From assembly GCF_018531465.1 (NCBI RefSeq), contig NZ_JAHDTF010000027.1, positions 62,001-126,000 of the forward strand: a stretch of DNA of 64,000 nucleotides, given 5' to 3'. This stretch comes from Sphaerisporangium fuscum. Lineage in GTDB: Bacteria > Actinomycetota > Actinomycetes > Streptosporangiales > Streptosporangiaceae. The position numbers were made by a program, and so were the translations under genes. Below the pieces are notes generated by a model that worked only from the letters and a program-made list of their open reading frames with translations, had not been told where the DNA came from and made no database searches. Positions within the stretch are counted from its first letter, which is position 1, and each line of letters opens with the position of its first letter. Positions 16,183-25,164 of this stretch are shown in pieces.

Positions 16183-16984
16183 CGCGGGCTCCCTTCGTCT
16201 CCTCCGTGGGATCCCCGTCCTCGTCGTCGTCCCGGCCGAGGTAGGCCTCGATGACGGCGGGGTCGCGGCGTACGTCCTCGGGACGGCCGTCGGCGATCTC
16301 CCTGCCGAAGTTCAGCACGACCACGCGCTCGGACACCTCCATGACCAGGCCCATGTCGTGCTCGATCAGCACGGTGGCGACGCCGAGGTCGCGGATCCGG
16401 CGGATCAGGTCGAGCATCTCGGCCTTCTCGCCGTGGTTGAGACCGGCCGCCGGCTCGTCCAGCAGCAGCAGGTCGGGCTTGCGGGCCAGGGCGCGGGCGA
16501 TCTCCACCCGGCGCTGCTCGCCGTACGGCAGGGCCCGCGCCTCGCCGTACCGGTCGCCGCGCAGCCCGACGAAGTCGAGCCAGTGGTGGGCCTGCTCGGT
16601 GCACTCGCGCTCGGTGCGGCGGTAGCGGGGGGTGTGCAGCAGCGCGTCGACGAAGCTCTGCCTGAGCCACAGGTGGGATCCGGCGCGGACGTTGTCGAGC
16701 ACGGACATCTCGCCGAACAGCCGCAGGTTCTGGAAGGTCCGGGCGACGCCGAGGCCGGCGATGCGCGAGGGGCGCATGCCGCTGATCGGCTGCCCCTTGA
16801 ACGAGATCCGCCCGGCGGTGGGCTTGTAGAACCCGGTCACGCAGTTGAACGCGGAGGTCTTCCCGGCGCCGTTCGGCCCGATGACCGAGACGATCTCGGC
16901 CTCGCCGACCGAGAACGACAGGCCGTCGATGGCGAGCAGGCCGCCGAAGGAGAGCCGCAGGCCCTCGACGGACAGCAGCGTCAT
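16169..16984 (-). CDS. livG: Branched-chain-type amino acid ABC transporter ATPase LivG
   Basis: 271 residues: Walker A GPNGAGKT, LivG marks GVARTFQNLRLFGEMSVLDNV and YGEQRRVEIARALARKPDLL, Walker B LLLLDEPAAGLN. The acidic C-terminal tail (RDDDEDGDPTEETKG) is unusual for LivG. The start ATG overlaps the livM stop (ATGA). It pairs with LivF on the cytoplasmic face of the importer. Confidence 0.92.
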   Translation of the reverse strand: MTLLSVEGLRLSFGGLLAIDGLSFSVGEAEIVSVIGPNGAGKTSAFNCVTGFYKPTAGRISFKGQPISGMRPSRIAGLGVARTFQNLRLFGEMSVLDNVRAGSHLWLRQSFVDALLHTPRYRRTERECTEQAHHWLDFVGLRGDRYGEARALPYGEQRRVEIARALARKPDLLLLDEPAAGLNHGEKAEMLDLIRRIRDLGVATVLIEHDMGLVMEVSERVVVLNFGREIADGRPEDVRRDPAVIEAYLGRDDDEDGDPTEETKGARDGGA

Positions 16985-17958
16985 GAGCTCGCCTCCCTGG
17001 ATCGGTGCGGCCACAGGCCCTGCGGGCGGACCAGCATGACGATGATCAGCAGCACGCCGAAGGCGAAGAAGCGGTAGTCGGCGAAGTCGCGCAGCACCTC
17101 CGGCAGGAGGCTGATCACGATGGCGCCGATGACGACGCCGGGGGTGGAGCCCATGCCGCCGAGCACGACGGCCATCAGCACCAGCGCCGACTGCAGGAAC
17201 GAGAAGCTGCCCGGCGATATGGCGGTCAGCTGCGAGGCGAACAGCACCCCGGCGAGCCCGCCCCAGACCGCGCCGGCGATGTAGGCGGCGAGCTTGACCT
17301 TGTAGGTGTGCACGCCCATGGCCTCGGCGGCGTCCTCGTCCTCGCGGATGAACCGCCAGGCCCGGCCGAGGCGGGAGCGCCCGAGCCGGGAGGACCCGAT
17401 CACGGCCAGCGCGACGATGATCACGGTCGCGTAGTAGAACAGGACGGCGCCCTGCTGGGAGTTCTGCGCGTTGATCAGGCTCGGGATGCCGTAGATGCCC
17501 GACGGGCCGCCGGTGACGTCCAGGTTGTTGGCGGTGATGCGGATGATCTCGCCGAAGCCCAGGGTGACGATGGCCAGGTAGTCGCTGCGCAGCCGCAGGG
17601 TGGGGGCGCCGATCACGATGCCCGCGATGACGGTGACCACGATGACCGCGGGGACGGTGGCGATCAGCGGGAGCCCGAGCCGGGTGGACAGCACGCCGCT
17701 GGTGTAGGCGCCGATGGCCACGAAGGCGACGTACCCGAGGTCGAGCAGGCCGCAGAAGCCGACCACCATGTTCAGCCCGGACGCCTGCATCACGAAGATC
17801 GCGGCGATGGTCATGACCGACAGCGCGTACGGCGTGGCGATCACGAACGGCGCGAGCAGCGCGACGGTCAGGCCGATGAGGGCCCACTTGCTCTCGAGGA
17901 GCCGGGATGTGGCGCGGCCGAGCGGCGTGACCCGCCCGCGGGTCTTGGCCGTCGTCAT
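16981..17958 (-). CDS. livM: Branched-chain-type amino acid ABC transporter permease LivM
   Basis: 325 residues with eight to nine membrane segments and the LivM family pattern: GLNMVVGFCGLLDLGYVAFVAIGAY near the N-terminus, then RSDYLAIVTLGFGEIIRI and the coupling region REDEDAAEAMGV. It forms the channel with LivH. The ATG at 17958 overlaps the livH stop by four bases, and the livG start overlaps its own stop. Confidence 0.92.
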   Translation of the reverse strand: MTTAKTRGRVTPLGRATSRLLESKWALIGLTVALLAPFVIATPYALSVMTIAAIFVMQASGLNMVVGFCGLLDLGYVAFVAIGAYTSGVLSTRLGLPLIATVPAVIVVTVIAGIVIGAPTLRLRSDYLAIVTLGFGEIIRITANNLDVTGGPSGIYGIPSLINAQNSQQGAVLFYYATVIIVALAVIGSSRLGRSRLGRAWRFIREDEDAAEAMGVHTYKVKLAAYIAGAVWGGLAGVLFASQLTAISPGSFSFLQSALVLMAVVLGGMGSTPGVVIGAIVISLLPEVLRDFADYRFFAFGVLLIIVMLVRPQGLWPHRSREASS

Positions 17959-18848
17959 ACGCGCTCCGTCACGCGCTCGCCGAGCAGGCCGGTCGGCCGC
18001 ACGGACAGGAACAGGATCAGCACGCCGAAGGCGAAGACGTCACGCCACTCGCCGCCGAGGAAGTAGGTGCCGAACGACTCCAGCAGGCCGAGCAGCAGAC
18101 CGCCGAGCATGGTGCCGGGGATGTTGCCGATGCCGCCGATGACCGCCGAGGTGAACGCCTTGAGGCCGATGAGGAAGCCCATCAGGAAGTCGATCTTCCC
18201 GTAGTAGGCGCCCGCCATGACGCCGGCGGCGCCGGCGAGGGCCGAGCCGAGGAAGAACGTCCGGGAGATCACGGCGTTGACGTCGATGCCCATCAGCGCG
18301 CTGGTGCGCGGGTCGAGGGCGATGGCGCGCATCGCGCGGCCCTCGCGGGTGCGGGTGACCAGCAGGTTGAGGCCCACCATGAGCGCGACGGCGATGATGA
18401 TGAGCGCGACCTGCTGGAGCGTGATCGTGGCGCCCAGCACCTGGACCGAGGTGCCGCCGAGCCGCACCGGGTAGACCTGCGGGTCCGGCCCGGCGACCGC
18501 CCGCATGCCGTACTCCAGTGCGAAGGACGCGCCGACCGCGGTGATCAGCAGGGAGAGCCTCGGCGCCCGGCGCAGCGGGCGGTAGGCGATGCGCTCGAGC
18601 ACGACGCCGGACATGCCGGTGACGGCCATCGTCACGACGAGGACCCCGAGGAGCACGGGCAGCGCCATGCCCGGGGAGATGCCGCCGACGGCACCGAGGA
18701 CCGCGAACCCGGTGAAGGCGCCGAGCATGTATATGTCGCCGTGGGCGAAGTTGAGCAGCTTCATGATCCCGTAGACCATGCTGTAGCCCAGCGCCACCAG
18801 CGCGTAGAACGAGCCGACGAACAGGCCGTTCCAGATCAGCTGTGACAT
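17955..18848 (-). CDS. livH: Branched-chain-type amino acid ABC transporter permease LivH
   Basis: 297 residues. Recognised by GSFYALVALGYSMVYGIMKLLNFAHGD at the N-terminus and RTREGRAMRAIALDPRTSALMGIDV in the coupling loop. The ATG at 18848 has AAGGAAA upstream; a longer in-frame version from 19001 would read through the hairpin into the binding-protein gene and is rejected. The start codon lies within TGTGACATTTCACG, similar to the operator-like site at 20149. Confidence 0.92.
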   Translation of the reverse strand: MSQLIWNGLFVGSFYALVALGYSMVYGIMKLLNFAHGDIYMLGAFTGFAVLGAVGGISPGMALPVLLGVLVVTMAVTGMSGVVLERIAYRPLRRAPRLSLLITAVGASFALEYGMRAVAGPDPQVYPVRLGGTSVQVLGATITLQQVALIIIAVALMVGLNLLVTRTREGRAMRAIALDPRTSALMGIDVNAVISRTFFLGSALAGAAGVMAGAYYGKIDFLMGFLIGLKAFTSAVIGGIGNIPGTMLGGLLLGLLESFGTYFLGGEWRDVFAFGVLILFLSVRPTGLLGERVTERV

Positions 18849-18854
18849 TTCACG
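18841..18854. promoter_or_regulatory. Operator-like sequence at the livH start
   Basis: TGTGACATTTCACG contains the dyad GTGA-CATT-TCAC and agrees at 12 of 14 positions with TGTGACATTGCACA at 20153. It overlaps the start codon, so coding constraint could explain part of the match. Confidence 0.35.
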
Positions 18855-18873
18855 TTTCCTTTGGAACCGGAGG

Positions 18874-18914
18874 GGCCGGCGCCCACCCGCCGGAGGGGGA
18901 CGCGGGCGCCGGCC
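18874..18914 (-). terminator. Intercistronic hairpin between binding protein and permease genes
   Basis: Perfect 11-bp arms GGCCGGCGCCC and GGGCGCCGGCC around a 19-nt loop. This placement commonly limits read-through and stabilises the upstream binding-protein message; that role is inferred. Confidence 0.6.
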
Positions 18915-18939
18915 GCCCGGGGAAGATCGGTGCCCAAGG

Positions 18940-20112
18940 TCACTTGAGCGAGTCCTGCAGGACGAACTTCCCGCCCTTGACGACCAGGATCTGGAAGCCA
19001 CCGCTGGAGAGCGTGTGGTCGGGGGTGAACTTCAGCGGGCCGGAGAACATCTGGAAGCCGTTGATGCCCTCCAGCGCGGAGATGACCTTCGCGCCGTCGG
19101 TCGACCCGGCGTTCTTGACGGCCTCGGCGGCGAGCCGGACGGCGTCGTAGGCCTGGTTGGAGTACGGGCCGGGGTCGGCGTTGAACTTCTTCTTGTAGCT
19201 GTCGATCCAGCCCTGGGCGCCCTCGAGGGTGTCGGGGGTCTGGGTCATCGTGGCGTACACGCCTTCGGCGGTGTCGCCGCCGGCGATCTGGGCGAGCTTC
19301 TCCGAGACCGCGCCGTCGCCCACCATGATCGCGCCCTTGTACCCGGCCTGGCGGAGCTGGCGGATGATGAGGCCGCCCTCCTGGAAGTAACCCGTCCAGT
19401 AGACGAAGTCGGGCTTCTTGGCCAAGATGTTGTGGATGTTCGCGCTGTAGTCGCTCTCCTTGGGCGTGACCGCCTCGAGGATCGCGGTGTCCGGGCCGCC
19501 GGCCTGGTCGAGGAGCTGCTGGGTGCGGACGGCGATGTCCTTGGAGTAACTGGTGTTGTCGTGCACCAGCGCGACGCTCTTGGCGCCCTGCTTGGTCATC
19601 CAGGCCATGGCGGCCGACGCCTGCTGCGTGCCGGTGCCGTTGATCAGGAAGACGTGCTTGAGGTGCTGGTCGACGAGTTCCTGCGAGTTGGCCGCAGGGA
19701 TGATCATGGGGATGTTCGCCTTGCCGAAGACCGGCAGGGTGGGCAGCGTCGCGCCCGAGCAGTAGCCGCCCACCGAGATCTTGACGCCCTCGGTGACGAG
19801 CTTGTTGGCGCCGGCGACGGCCGTCTGCGCGTCACACGCGTCGTCGGCGACCTTGAGCTCGAGCTTGCGGCCCAGCACGCCCCCCTTGGCGTTGATCTCG
19901 TCCACCGCCAGCTGGGCGGCGTTCTTCATGTAAGGTCCGATGGCCGCCTCGCTGCCCGACTGGGGGACGAGCATGCCGAGGCTGATGGGCCCCTTGTCCT
20001 GCGAGGCGTCCGAGCCGCCGCCACCGCCGAGGAGGCCTTGGCCGCAGCCGGCCGTCAGCATGGTCACGGCCGCGGCCGCTGACCAGATCGCCGCTATGCG
20101 CGATTTGCCCAT
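18940..20112 (-). CDS. ABC transporter substrate-binding lipoprotein (Leu/Ile/Val-binding type)
   Basis: 390 residues. A lipoprotein signal peptide ends at the lipobox MLTAGC. The mature part has the periplasmic-binding-protein type 1 fold: ISLGMLVPQSGSEAAIGPYMKNAAQLAVDEINAKGG, then DDACDAQTAVAGANKLV and GGYCSGATLPTLPV. It is the first gene of the transport unit and captures the solute for LivHMGF. ATG 20112 has GGAGAG upstream. Its own promoter and operator-like site lie at 20149-20188. Confidence 0.9.
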   Translation of the reverse strand: MGKSRIAAIWSAAAAVTMLTAGCGQGLLGGGGGSDASQDKGPISLGMLVPQSGSEAAIGPYMKNAAQLAVDEINAKGGVLGRKLELKVADDACDAQTAVAGANKLVTEGVKISVGGYCSGATLPTLPVFGKANIPMIIPAANSQELVDQHLKHVFLINGTGTQQASAAMAWMTKQGAKSVALVHDNTSYSKDIAVRTQQLLDQAGGPDTAILEAVTPKESDYSANIHNILAKKPDFVYWTGYFQEGGLIIRQLRQAGYKGAIMVGDGAVSEKLAQIAGGDTAEGVYATMTQTPDTLEGAQGWIDSYKKKFNADPGPYSNQAYDAVRLAAEAVKNAGSTDGAKVISALEGINGFQMFSGPLKFTPDHTLSSGGFQILVVKGGKFVLQDSLK

Positions 20113-20148
20113 CTTGTATCTCTCCTACCGAAAACACCGGCTCCGCAT

Positions 20149-20168
20149 GGTGTGTGACATTGCACACC
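20149..20168. promoter_or_regulatory. Candidate operator of the hydroxyproline regulator, site A
   Basis: The dyad GGTGTG-N8-CACACC contains TGTGACATTGCACA. It overlaps the predicted -10 box (20159-20164, minus strand), a position suited to repression. Confidence 0.5.
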
Positions 20169-20188
20169 GCGCGAAAAGCGGGCGTCAA
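20159..20188 (-). promoter_or_regulatory. Promoter of the transport unit
   Basis: On the minus strand, TTGACG (20188-20183), an 18-nt spacer and TGCAAT (20164-20159), 47 nt before the binding-protein ATG. Confidence 0.45.
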
Positions 20189-20297
20189 GCTTCGAGACCA
20201 GACCGTTAACCCGCTGGTAGAACCCGTAATGCACCACGCTCCTCAGCCGTCCCTGCCGTCACGACCGGAAAGCCGCGCAGAACGGCGAAACGGAAAA

Positions 20298-20338
20298 CCC
20301 GCCCACGGCGGGACCCGGCGCCGATGACGGCGCCGGGT
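20298..20338 (-). terminator. Tandem-hairpin intrinsic terminator of the catabolic unit
   Basis: Read on the minus strand: ACCCGGCGCC/GGCGCCGGGT with a 6-nt loop, then CCCGCC/GGCGGG with a 3-nt loop, followed by TTTT. It separates the dehydrogenase gene from the binding-protein gene. Confidence 0.75.
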
Positions 20339-20359
20339 CGATGTGGCCGCGTGGACGGG

Positions 20360-21715
20360 TCAGTTGCCGGACAGGCCGAGGGCGACGGTGTGGGTGGAGG
20401 TGTAGAACTCCTGGGCGGCCTTGCCCTGCTCGCGGGGGCCGTAGCTGGAGTCCTTCTCGCCGCCGAACGGCATGTAGAAGTCGACGCCCGTGGTCGGGGT
20501 GTTGACCTTGACCAGGCCCGACTCCAGACGCGCCGACACCGACAGCGCGCGGTCGAGGTCGCGGGTGTACACCGCGGAGGCCAGGCCGTACCGCACCCCG
20601 TTGGCCAGGGCGACCGCCTCGTCCACCGAGCCGGCGTCCTGCACCAGGCAGATCGGCCCGAACACCTCGTCGCAGGCCAGGACGTGCCCGTCCGGGACGC
20701 CGTCGACGAGCGTGGGGGCGGCGAACCAGCCGGCCCGGTCGAGGGCGTCGCCGCCGGTGAGCACACGTCCCCCGACGGTCGCCGCCACCACCCGGTCGCG
20801 GGCCGTCTCCTCGATCACCGGACCCACGGCGGTGCCCGGGTCGGACGGGTCGCCCACACCGAGCTTGGCGACCGCGGCGACCAGCGCCTCGCGGACCTGC
20901 TCGCCGTTGCCCACGGCGATGACGCGCTTGGTGGCGGTGCACTTCTGCCCGGCGTACCCGAACGCGGCGGCGGCGATCTGCGCGGCGGCGGCCTCGACGT
21001 TGGCGTCGTCGAGCACGATGCTGGCGTTCTGCCCGCCCATCTCGGCCTGCACGGGGGTGCCGCGGCCGACGGCGGCGACGCTCACCTTGCGGCCGACGGC
21101 GGCCGATCCGGTGAAGGAGACGACGTCGGCGGCCTCCACCAGCGCCGAGCCCTCCTCGGCGTCGCCCGGCACGACCTGGAACAGGTCCTCGGGCAGGCCG
21201 AGCAGCTCGGCCAGGCGCAGCGCGCTGCCGAGCGCCTGCGGGGCCGGCTTCAGCACGACCGCATTCCCGAACGCCAGGGCGGGAGCGGCCTTCCACAGCG
21301 GGATGGCCAGCGGGAAGTTCCACGGGGTGATCAGCCCGGCGACCCCCCGCGGGCGCCTGCGCGTGTAGGCGAGCCCGGTGCCGGACGGCTCGTGCACGGC
21401 GCCGACCGGGTCGAAGACCTGCTGGGAGTAGTAGCGCAGGATCGCGACGGACCGGGCGACCTCGCCCTTGGCCTCGGTCACCGGCTTGCCGACCTCGCGG
21501 ACGACCAGCGCGGCGAGCTCGTCCGCCGCTCCGGCGACGGCCGCGGCCGCCGCGGTGAGCGCGGCGGCGCGTTCGGCGGCGTTGGCCCCGGCCCAGCCGG
21601 CCTGCGCGGCCCGTGCCCGGCGCACCGCCTCGGCGACACCCCCGGCGCCCGCCGCGGGCGCGCTCGCGACGACGTCGGCCGGGTTCTGCGGCGACCGGCT
21701 TTCGACAACACTCAT
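20360..21715 (-). CDS. Aldehyde dehydrogenase (probable alpha-ketoglutaric semialdehyde dehydrogenase)
   Basis: 451 residues of the NAD(P)-dependent aldehyde dehydrogenase family: PWNFPLAIPLWKAAPALAFGN, catalytic Glu in EMGGQNA, catalytic Cys in GYAGQKCTATKR and the terminal PFGGEKDSSYGPREQG. The last step of hydroxyproline breakdown oxidises 2-oxoglutarate semialdehyde to 2-oxoglutarate, and the neighbours supply the earlier steps, so this role is strongly inferred. The start ATG has GGAGAGGG upstream. A 49-bp palindrome lies 23-71 nt before it. The intrinsic terminator follows. Confidence 0.85.
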   Translation of the reverse strand: MSVVESRSPQNPADVVASAPAAGAGGVAEAVRRARAAQAGWAGANAAERAAALTAAAAAVAGAADELAALVVREVGKPVTEAKGEVARSVAILRYYSQQVFDPVGAVHEPSGTGLAYTRRRPRGVAGLITPWNFPLAIPLWKAAPALAFGNAVVLKPAPQALGSALRLAELLGLPEDLFQVVPGDAEEGSALVEAADVVSFTGSAAVGRKVSVAAVGRGTPVQAEMGGQNASIVLDDANVEAAAAQIAAAAFGYAGQKCTATKRVIAVGNGEQVREALVAAVAKLGVGDPSDPGTAVGPVIEETARDRVVAATVGGRVLTGGDALDRAGWFAAPTLVDGVPDGHVLACDEVFGPICLVQDAGSVDEAVALANGVRYGLASAVYTRDLDRALSVSARLESGLVKVNTPTTGVDFYMPFGGEKDSSYGPREQGKAAQEFYTSTHTVALGLSGN

Positions 21716-21737
21716 CGTCAAACCCTCTCCAAATCGG

Positions 21738-21786
21738 CGCTGCACGGAACGGTAGTCCATGACATGGAACACCGTCCCGTGCAGCG
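21738..21786. repeat. 49-bp imperfect palindrome before the aldehyde dehydrogenase gene
   Basis: Centred on the A at 21762. Of 24 opposing pairs, 21 are complementary. The core is TCCATG-A-CATGGA, and the outer arms begin GCTGCACGG and end CCGTGCAGC. It lies between the epimerase stop and the next ribosome site. Confidence 0.85.
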
Positions 21787-21804
21787 GAAGACAGACGGCA
21801 CGGA

Positions 21805-22809
21805 CTACAGCAGGAAGCCCTCGGGGAAGGGGTCCGTCGGGTCCAGGAAGTGCTGGGCCGTGCCGGTGACCCAGGCCCGTCCGGTGATCGTCGGGACGAC
21901 GGCCGTACGGCCCGCCACCTCGGCCGTCTCGATCAGCCGGCCGGTGAACCGGGTGCCGATGAACGACTCGTTGACGAAGTCCTCGCCGAGCGCCAGCTCG
22001 CCCCTGGCGTGGAGCTGCGCCATGCGGGCGCTGGTCCCCGTGCCGCAGGGAGAGCGGTCGAACCAGCCCGGATAGATCGCCATCGCGTGGCGCGACAGCC
22101 GGGCGTCGGAGCCGGGCGCGACGAACTGCACGTGGTGACAGCCGCGGATCCCCGGGTCGAGCGGGTGGACCGGCTCGTCGGCCTCGTTGATCGCCGCCGA
22201 GATGGCGAGCCCGGCCTCCAGGATGCGCTGCCCCTGCGAGCGGTCGAAGGGCAGGCCGACCGACTCGATCGGCAGGATCGCGTAGAAGTTCCCGCCGTAC
22301 GCCAGGTCGTAGGTCACCTCGCCGATGCCCGGCACCTTCACGGTCCGGTCGAGCCCCACGCTGAACGCCGGGACGTTCTGGATCGTGACCGCCCTGGCCG
22401 CGCCGTCCTCCACCTGGACCGACGCCACGACCAGACCCGCCGGGGTGTCGAGCCGCACGGTGGTGACGGGCTCGACGACCTCGACCATCCCGGTCTCCAC
22501 CAGAACCGTCGCCACCCCGATGGTGCCGTGGCCGCACATCGGCAGGCAGCCGGACACCTCGATGTACAGCACGCCGTAGTCGGCGTCCGGGCGGGTCGGG
22601 GGCTGCAGGATCGCGCCGCTCATCGCCGAGTGGCCGTGCGGCTCGAACATCAGCAGCTTACGGATGTGGTCGAGGTTGGCGAGGAAGTACTCCCTGCGCT
22701 CGGCCATGGTGGCGCCGGGGATGACCCCGACGCCTCCGGTCACCACCCGCGTCGGCATCCCCTCGGTGTGGGAGTCGACGACGTGGTAGATCTTCCTGGT
22801 TCGCACCAT
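21805..22809 (-). CDS. 4-hydroxyproline 2-epimerase
   Basis: 334 residues of the proline racemase family. Both catalytic Cys are present: C92 in PMCGHGTIGVA and C255 in FDRSPCGTGTSARM. This is the 4-hydroxyproline epimerase pattern (trans-4-hydroxy-L-proline to cis-4-hydroxy-D-proline). The product feeds the three-subunit dehydrogenase encoded upstream. The ATG at 22809 is preferred; a GTG at 22812 is directly before it and equally in frame. GGTGAGG precedes. Overall similarity to the paralogue at 14477 looks moderate, and the flanks of the first motif differ. Confidence 0.88.
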   Translation of the reverse strand: MVRTRKIYHVVDSHTEGMPTRVVTGGVGVIPGATMAERREYFLANLDHIRKLLMFEPHGHSAMSGAILQPPTRPDADYGVLYIEVSGCLPMCGHGTIGVATVLVETGMVEVVEPVTTVRLDTPAGLVVASVQVEDGAARAVTIQNVPAFSVGLDRTVKVPGIGEVTYDLAYGGNFYAILPIESVGLPFDRSQGQRILEAGLAISAAINEADEPVHPLDPGIRGCHHVQFVAPGSDARLSRHAMAIYPGWFDRSPCGTGTSARMAQLHARGELALGEDFVNESFIGTRFTGRLIETAEVAGRTAVVPTITGRAWVTGTAQHFLDPTDPFPEGFLL

Positions 22810-22813
22810 CACC

Positions 22814-23707
22814 TCACCTGAGCCCTTCGGCCAGCGCCTTCTCGGTCGCCGCGCGCACGACGGCCTCGTGCTCGGGGGTCAGCGGCACGCGCGGCTGGCG
22901 GCACGGGCCGCCGTATCGGCCGGCGAGGTCCATCGACAGCTTGATGGCCTGCACGAACTCGACCTTGGCGTCCCAGCGCAGCAGCGGGTGCAGCGTACGG
23001 TACAGCGGCAGCGCCGTGGCCATGTCCCCCTCGACGGCGGCCCGGTAGAGGGCCACGCAGGAGGCCGGCAGCGCGTTGGGGTAGCCGGCGACCCAGCCGA
23101 CGGCGCCGGCGAGGGCCAGCTCCACCACCACGTCGTCGGAACCGACCAGCACGTCGAGCCCGGGGGCGAGCTCGGCGATCTCGTACGCCCGCCGCACGTC
23201 GCCGGTGAACTCCTTCACCGCGACGATCAGGCCCTCGGCGTACAGCTCGGCCAGCAGCGACGGCACCAGGTCGACCTTGGTGTCGATCGGGTTGTTGTAG
23301 GCGACGACCGGCACGCCGGCCTTGGCGACCTCGCGGTAGTGGGCGAGGACGGCCCGCTTGTCGGCCCGGTAGGCGTTCGGGGGCAGCAGCATGACGGCCC
23401 CGCAGCCGGCGTCACGGGCCTGCTCGGCCCAGCGCCGCGCCTCGGCCGCGCCGTACGCCGCGACGCCGGGCATCACGCGGTCGCCCCCGATGGCCGCGAC
23501 GGCCGTCTCGACGACGCGGGCGCGGTCCTCGGGCGTCAGCGTCTGGTACTCCCCGAGGGAGCCGTTCGGCACGACGCCGTCGCAGCCCTGCTCCACCAGC
23601 CAGCGGCAGTGCTCGGCGTAGCGCTCCTCGTCCACGGTCAGGTCGTCGCGCAGCGGCAGCGCCGTCGCGACCATCACTCCGCGCCAGGGCTTCTCTCGAG
23701 TGGTCAA
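22814..23707 (-). CDS. DapA-family lyase (probable 1-pyrroline-4-hydroxy-2-carboxylate deaminase)
   Basis: 297 residues with the DHDPS/NAL barrel. The catalytic Tyr is Y137 (VVAYNNP) and the Schiff-base Lys is K165 (VAVKEFTGD); the N-terminal GSLGEYQTLTPEDR loop is typical. In bacterial hydroxyproline breakdown a DapA-family enzyme deaminates pyrroline-4-hydroxy-2-carboxylate to 2-oxoglutarate semialdehyde, and the neighbours are the other steps of that route. TTG 23707 is chosen because it overlaps the upstream stop (TTGA) and has GGAGAGG upstream. Confidence 0.85.
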   Translation of the reverse strand: MTTREKPWRGVMVATALPLRDDLTVDEERYAEHCRWLVEQGCDGVVPNGSLGEYQTLTPEDRARVVETAVAAIGGDRVMPGVAAYGAAEARRWAEQARDAGCGAVMLLPPNAYRADKRAVLAHYREVAKAGVPVVAYNNPIDTKVDLVPSLLAELYAEGLIVAVKEFTGDVRRAYEIAELAPGLDVLVGSDDVVVELALAGAVGWVAGYPNALPASCVALYRAAVEGDMATALPLYRTLHPLLRWDAKVEFVQAIKLSMDLAGRYGGPCRQPRVPLTPEHEAVVRAATEKALAEGLR

Positions 23708-25164
23708 CGGGGGTCCTCTCCTGTTCGGTCTCCTGCAAGGTCCCCCAGCCGTACGGGCTGGGCGACCGGCCGGCGCGGCGCCTGCGGGTCCTCGCCCGTC
23801 AGGCACGCCACGGCGTGGCCGCAGACGCGGCCCTGGCACCAGCCCATCCCGGGGCGGGCCAGCAGCTTCATCGATCGGGCGTCCGTGGCCCCGAGGGCCC
23901 GGGCCTGTTCGATCCGCGCGTAGGGCACTTCCTCGCAGCGGCAGATCAGCGTGTCGTCGCGCAGCCAGCTCTTCCAGCCGTCGCGGACGGGATAGGCGTC
24001 CAGCAGCGCCCCGGCGAAGGCCGCCAGCCGGGCCTGCCTTCTCGCCAGGGCGGGCACCGCGCGCACCGGGCGGCCGAGGTCGGCGGCGACGGCGCGTCCG
24101 GCGATCCAGCCCTCCACCTCGGCCAGCTCGGCGCCGCCGACGCCCGTCGGCTCGCCCGCGGCGTAGACGCCGGGCACGCTGGTGCGCATCCCCGAGTCCA
24201 CGGCGACGACCGGGGTGCCGTCGCGGTCGGCCCGGGTGGCGCAGCCGAGCTGGGTCGCCAGTTCGAGCTGCGGGACGAAGCCGTAGCCGACCGCCAGCGC
24301 GTCGCACTCGATCGTGCGCGTCTGCCCGGGGTTCCAGTCGCGGTCGAGCTTGGCGACGGTGACATGGGTGAGCTCGGTGTCGCCGTGGGCCGCGATCACG
24401 GCGTGGCCGCCGAGGTACGGGATGCGGTGCCGCGCCAGGTGGTAGCCGTACTCGGCGCCCTCGGCGAGCTTGCGCGGATGGGCGGCGATCGTCGGCCCCA
24501 GCCCGAACAGGCCGTTCGCCTCGAACACCCCCGCCACGCGGGCGCCCGCGGCGGCGAGGCCGGTGGCGACGGGCAGCAGGAACGGCCCGGTGCCGGCGAC
24601 CACGACCCGGCTGCCCGCCACCACCAGGTCGCCCTTGAGCAGCGCCTGCGCGCCCCCGGCCGTGAACACGCCGGGCAGGTCCCAGCCGGGGAACGGCAGC
24701 GGGCGGTCGTGGGCGCCGGTGGCGATCACCAGCCGCCGGGCGCGGACGCTCGTCCGCCGCTCGTCCCGGCCGCCCGCCAGGCAGTGCACGACCACGGCGT
24801 CGTCCCCGATGGGGTCCTTCTGGACGTGCCAGACGCGGTGCCCGAGGCGGACCTCGACGAGGTCACGCGCGGCGAGGGCGTCCGCGAGCCGCGTGAACCG
24901 CCCGAAGCCGTGGTGCAGGGCGCCGGGCCTGCCGGCGTGGAAGCCGGGGGGCGCGTGCCTGAAGTACTGCCCGCCGAGCCGCGCCGCCGAGTCGACCAGC
25001 ACGACGCGCAGTCCCGCGCCGGACGCCGCGACGGCGGCCGCCATCCCGGCCGGCCCGGCCCCGACGACCGCGACGTCGAACGTCCCGCCCTCCCGGCCGT
25101 CCTCCGCCGTTTCGCCCGCGGGCCGCGTGAGCCCGCCCGGCCGCTCCTGGTCGTGGCCGTTCAT
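23704..25164 (-). CDS. FAD-dependent oxidoreductase with C-terminal [2Fe-2S] motif, hydroxyproline dehydrogenase subunit
   Basis: 486 residues. The N-terminal FAD site is VVGAGPAGMAAAVAASG and a second dinucleotide site is VVVAGTGPFLLPVATGL. A BFD-like [2Fe-2S] motif near the C-terminus has CRC in LICRCEEV and CQGRVC further on. This is the HcnB/LhpF-type subunit of heteromeric dye-linked D-amino acid dehydrogenases. With the small ferredoxin-like and the DadA-like subunits next to it, it would oxidise cis-4-hydroxy-D-proline. The ATG overlaps the upstream stop (ATGA). Confidence 0.85.
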   Translation of the reverse strand: MNGHDQERPGGLTRPAGETAEDGREGGTFDVAVVGAGPAGMAAAVAASGAGLRVVLVDSAARLGGQYFRHAPPGFHAGRPGALHHGFGRFTRLADALAARDLVEVRLGHRVWHVQKDPIGDDAVVVHCLAGGRDERRTSVRARRLVIATGAHDRPLPFPGWDLPGVFTAGGAQALLKGDLVVAGSRVVVAGTGPFLLPVATGLAAAGARVAGVFEANGLFGLGPTIAAHPRKLAEGAEYGYHLARHRIPYLGGHAVIAAHGDTELTHVTVAKLDRDWNPGQTRTIECDALAVGYGFVPQLELATQLGCATRADRDGTPVVAVDSGMRTSVPGVYAAGEPTGVGGAELAEVEGWIAGRAVAADLGRPVRAVPALARRQARLAAFAGALLDAYPVRDGWKSWLRDDTLICRCEEVPYARIEQARALGATDARSMKLLARPGMGWCQGRVCGHAVACLTGEDPQAPRRPVAQPVRLGDLAGDRTGEDPR

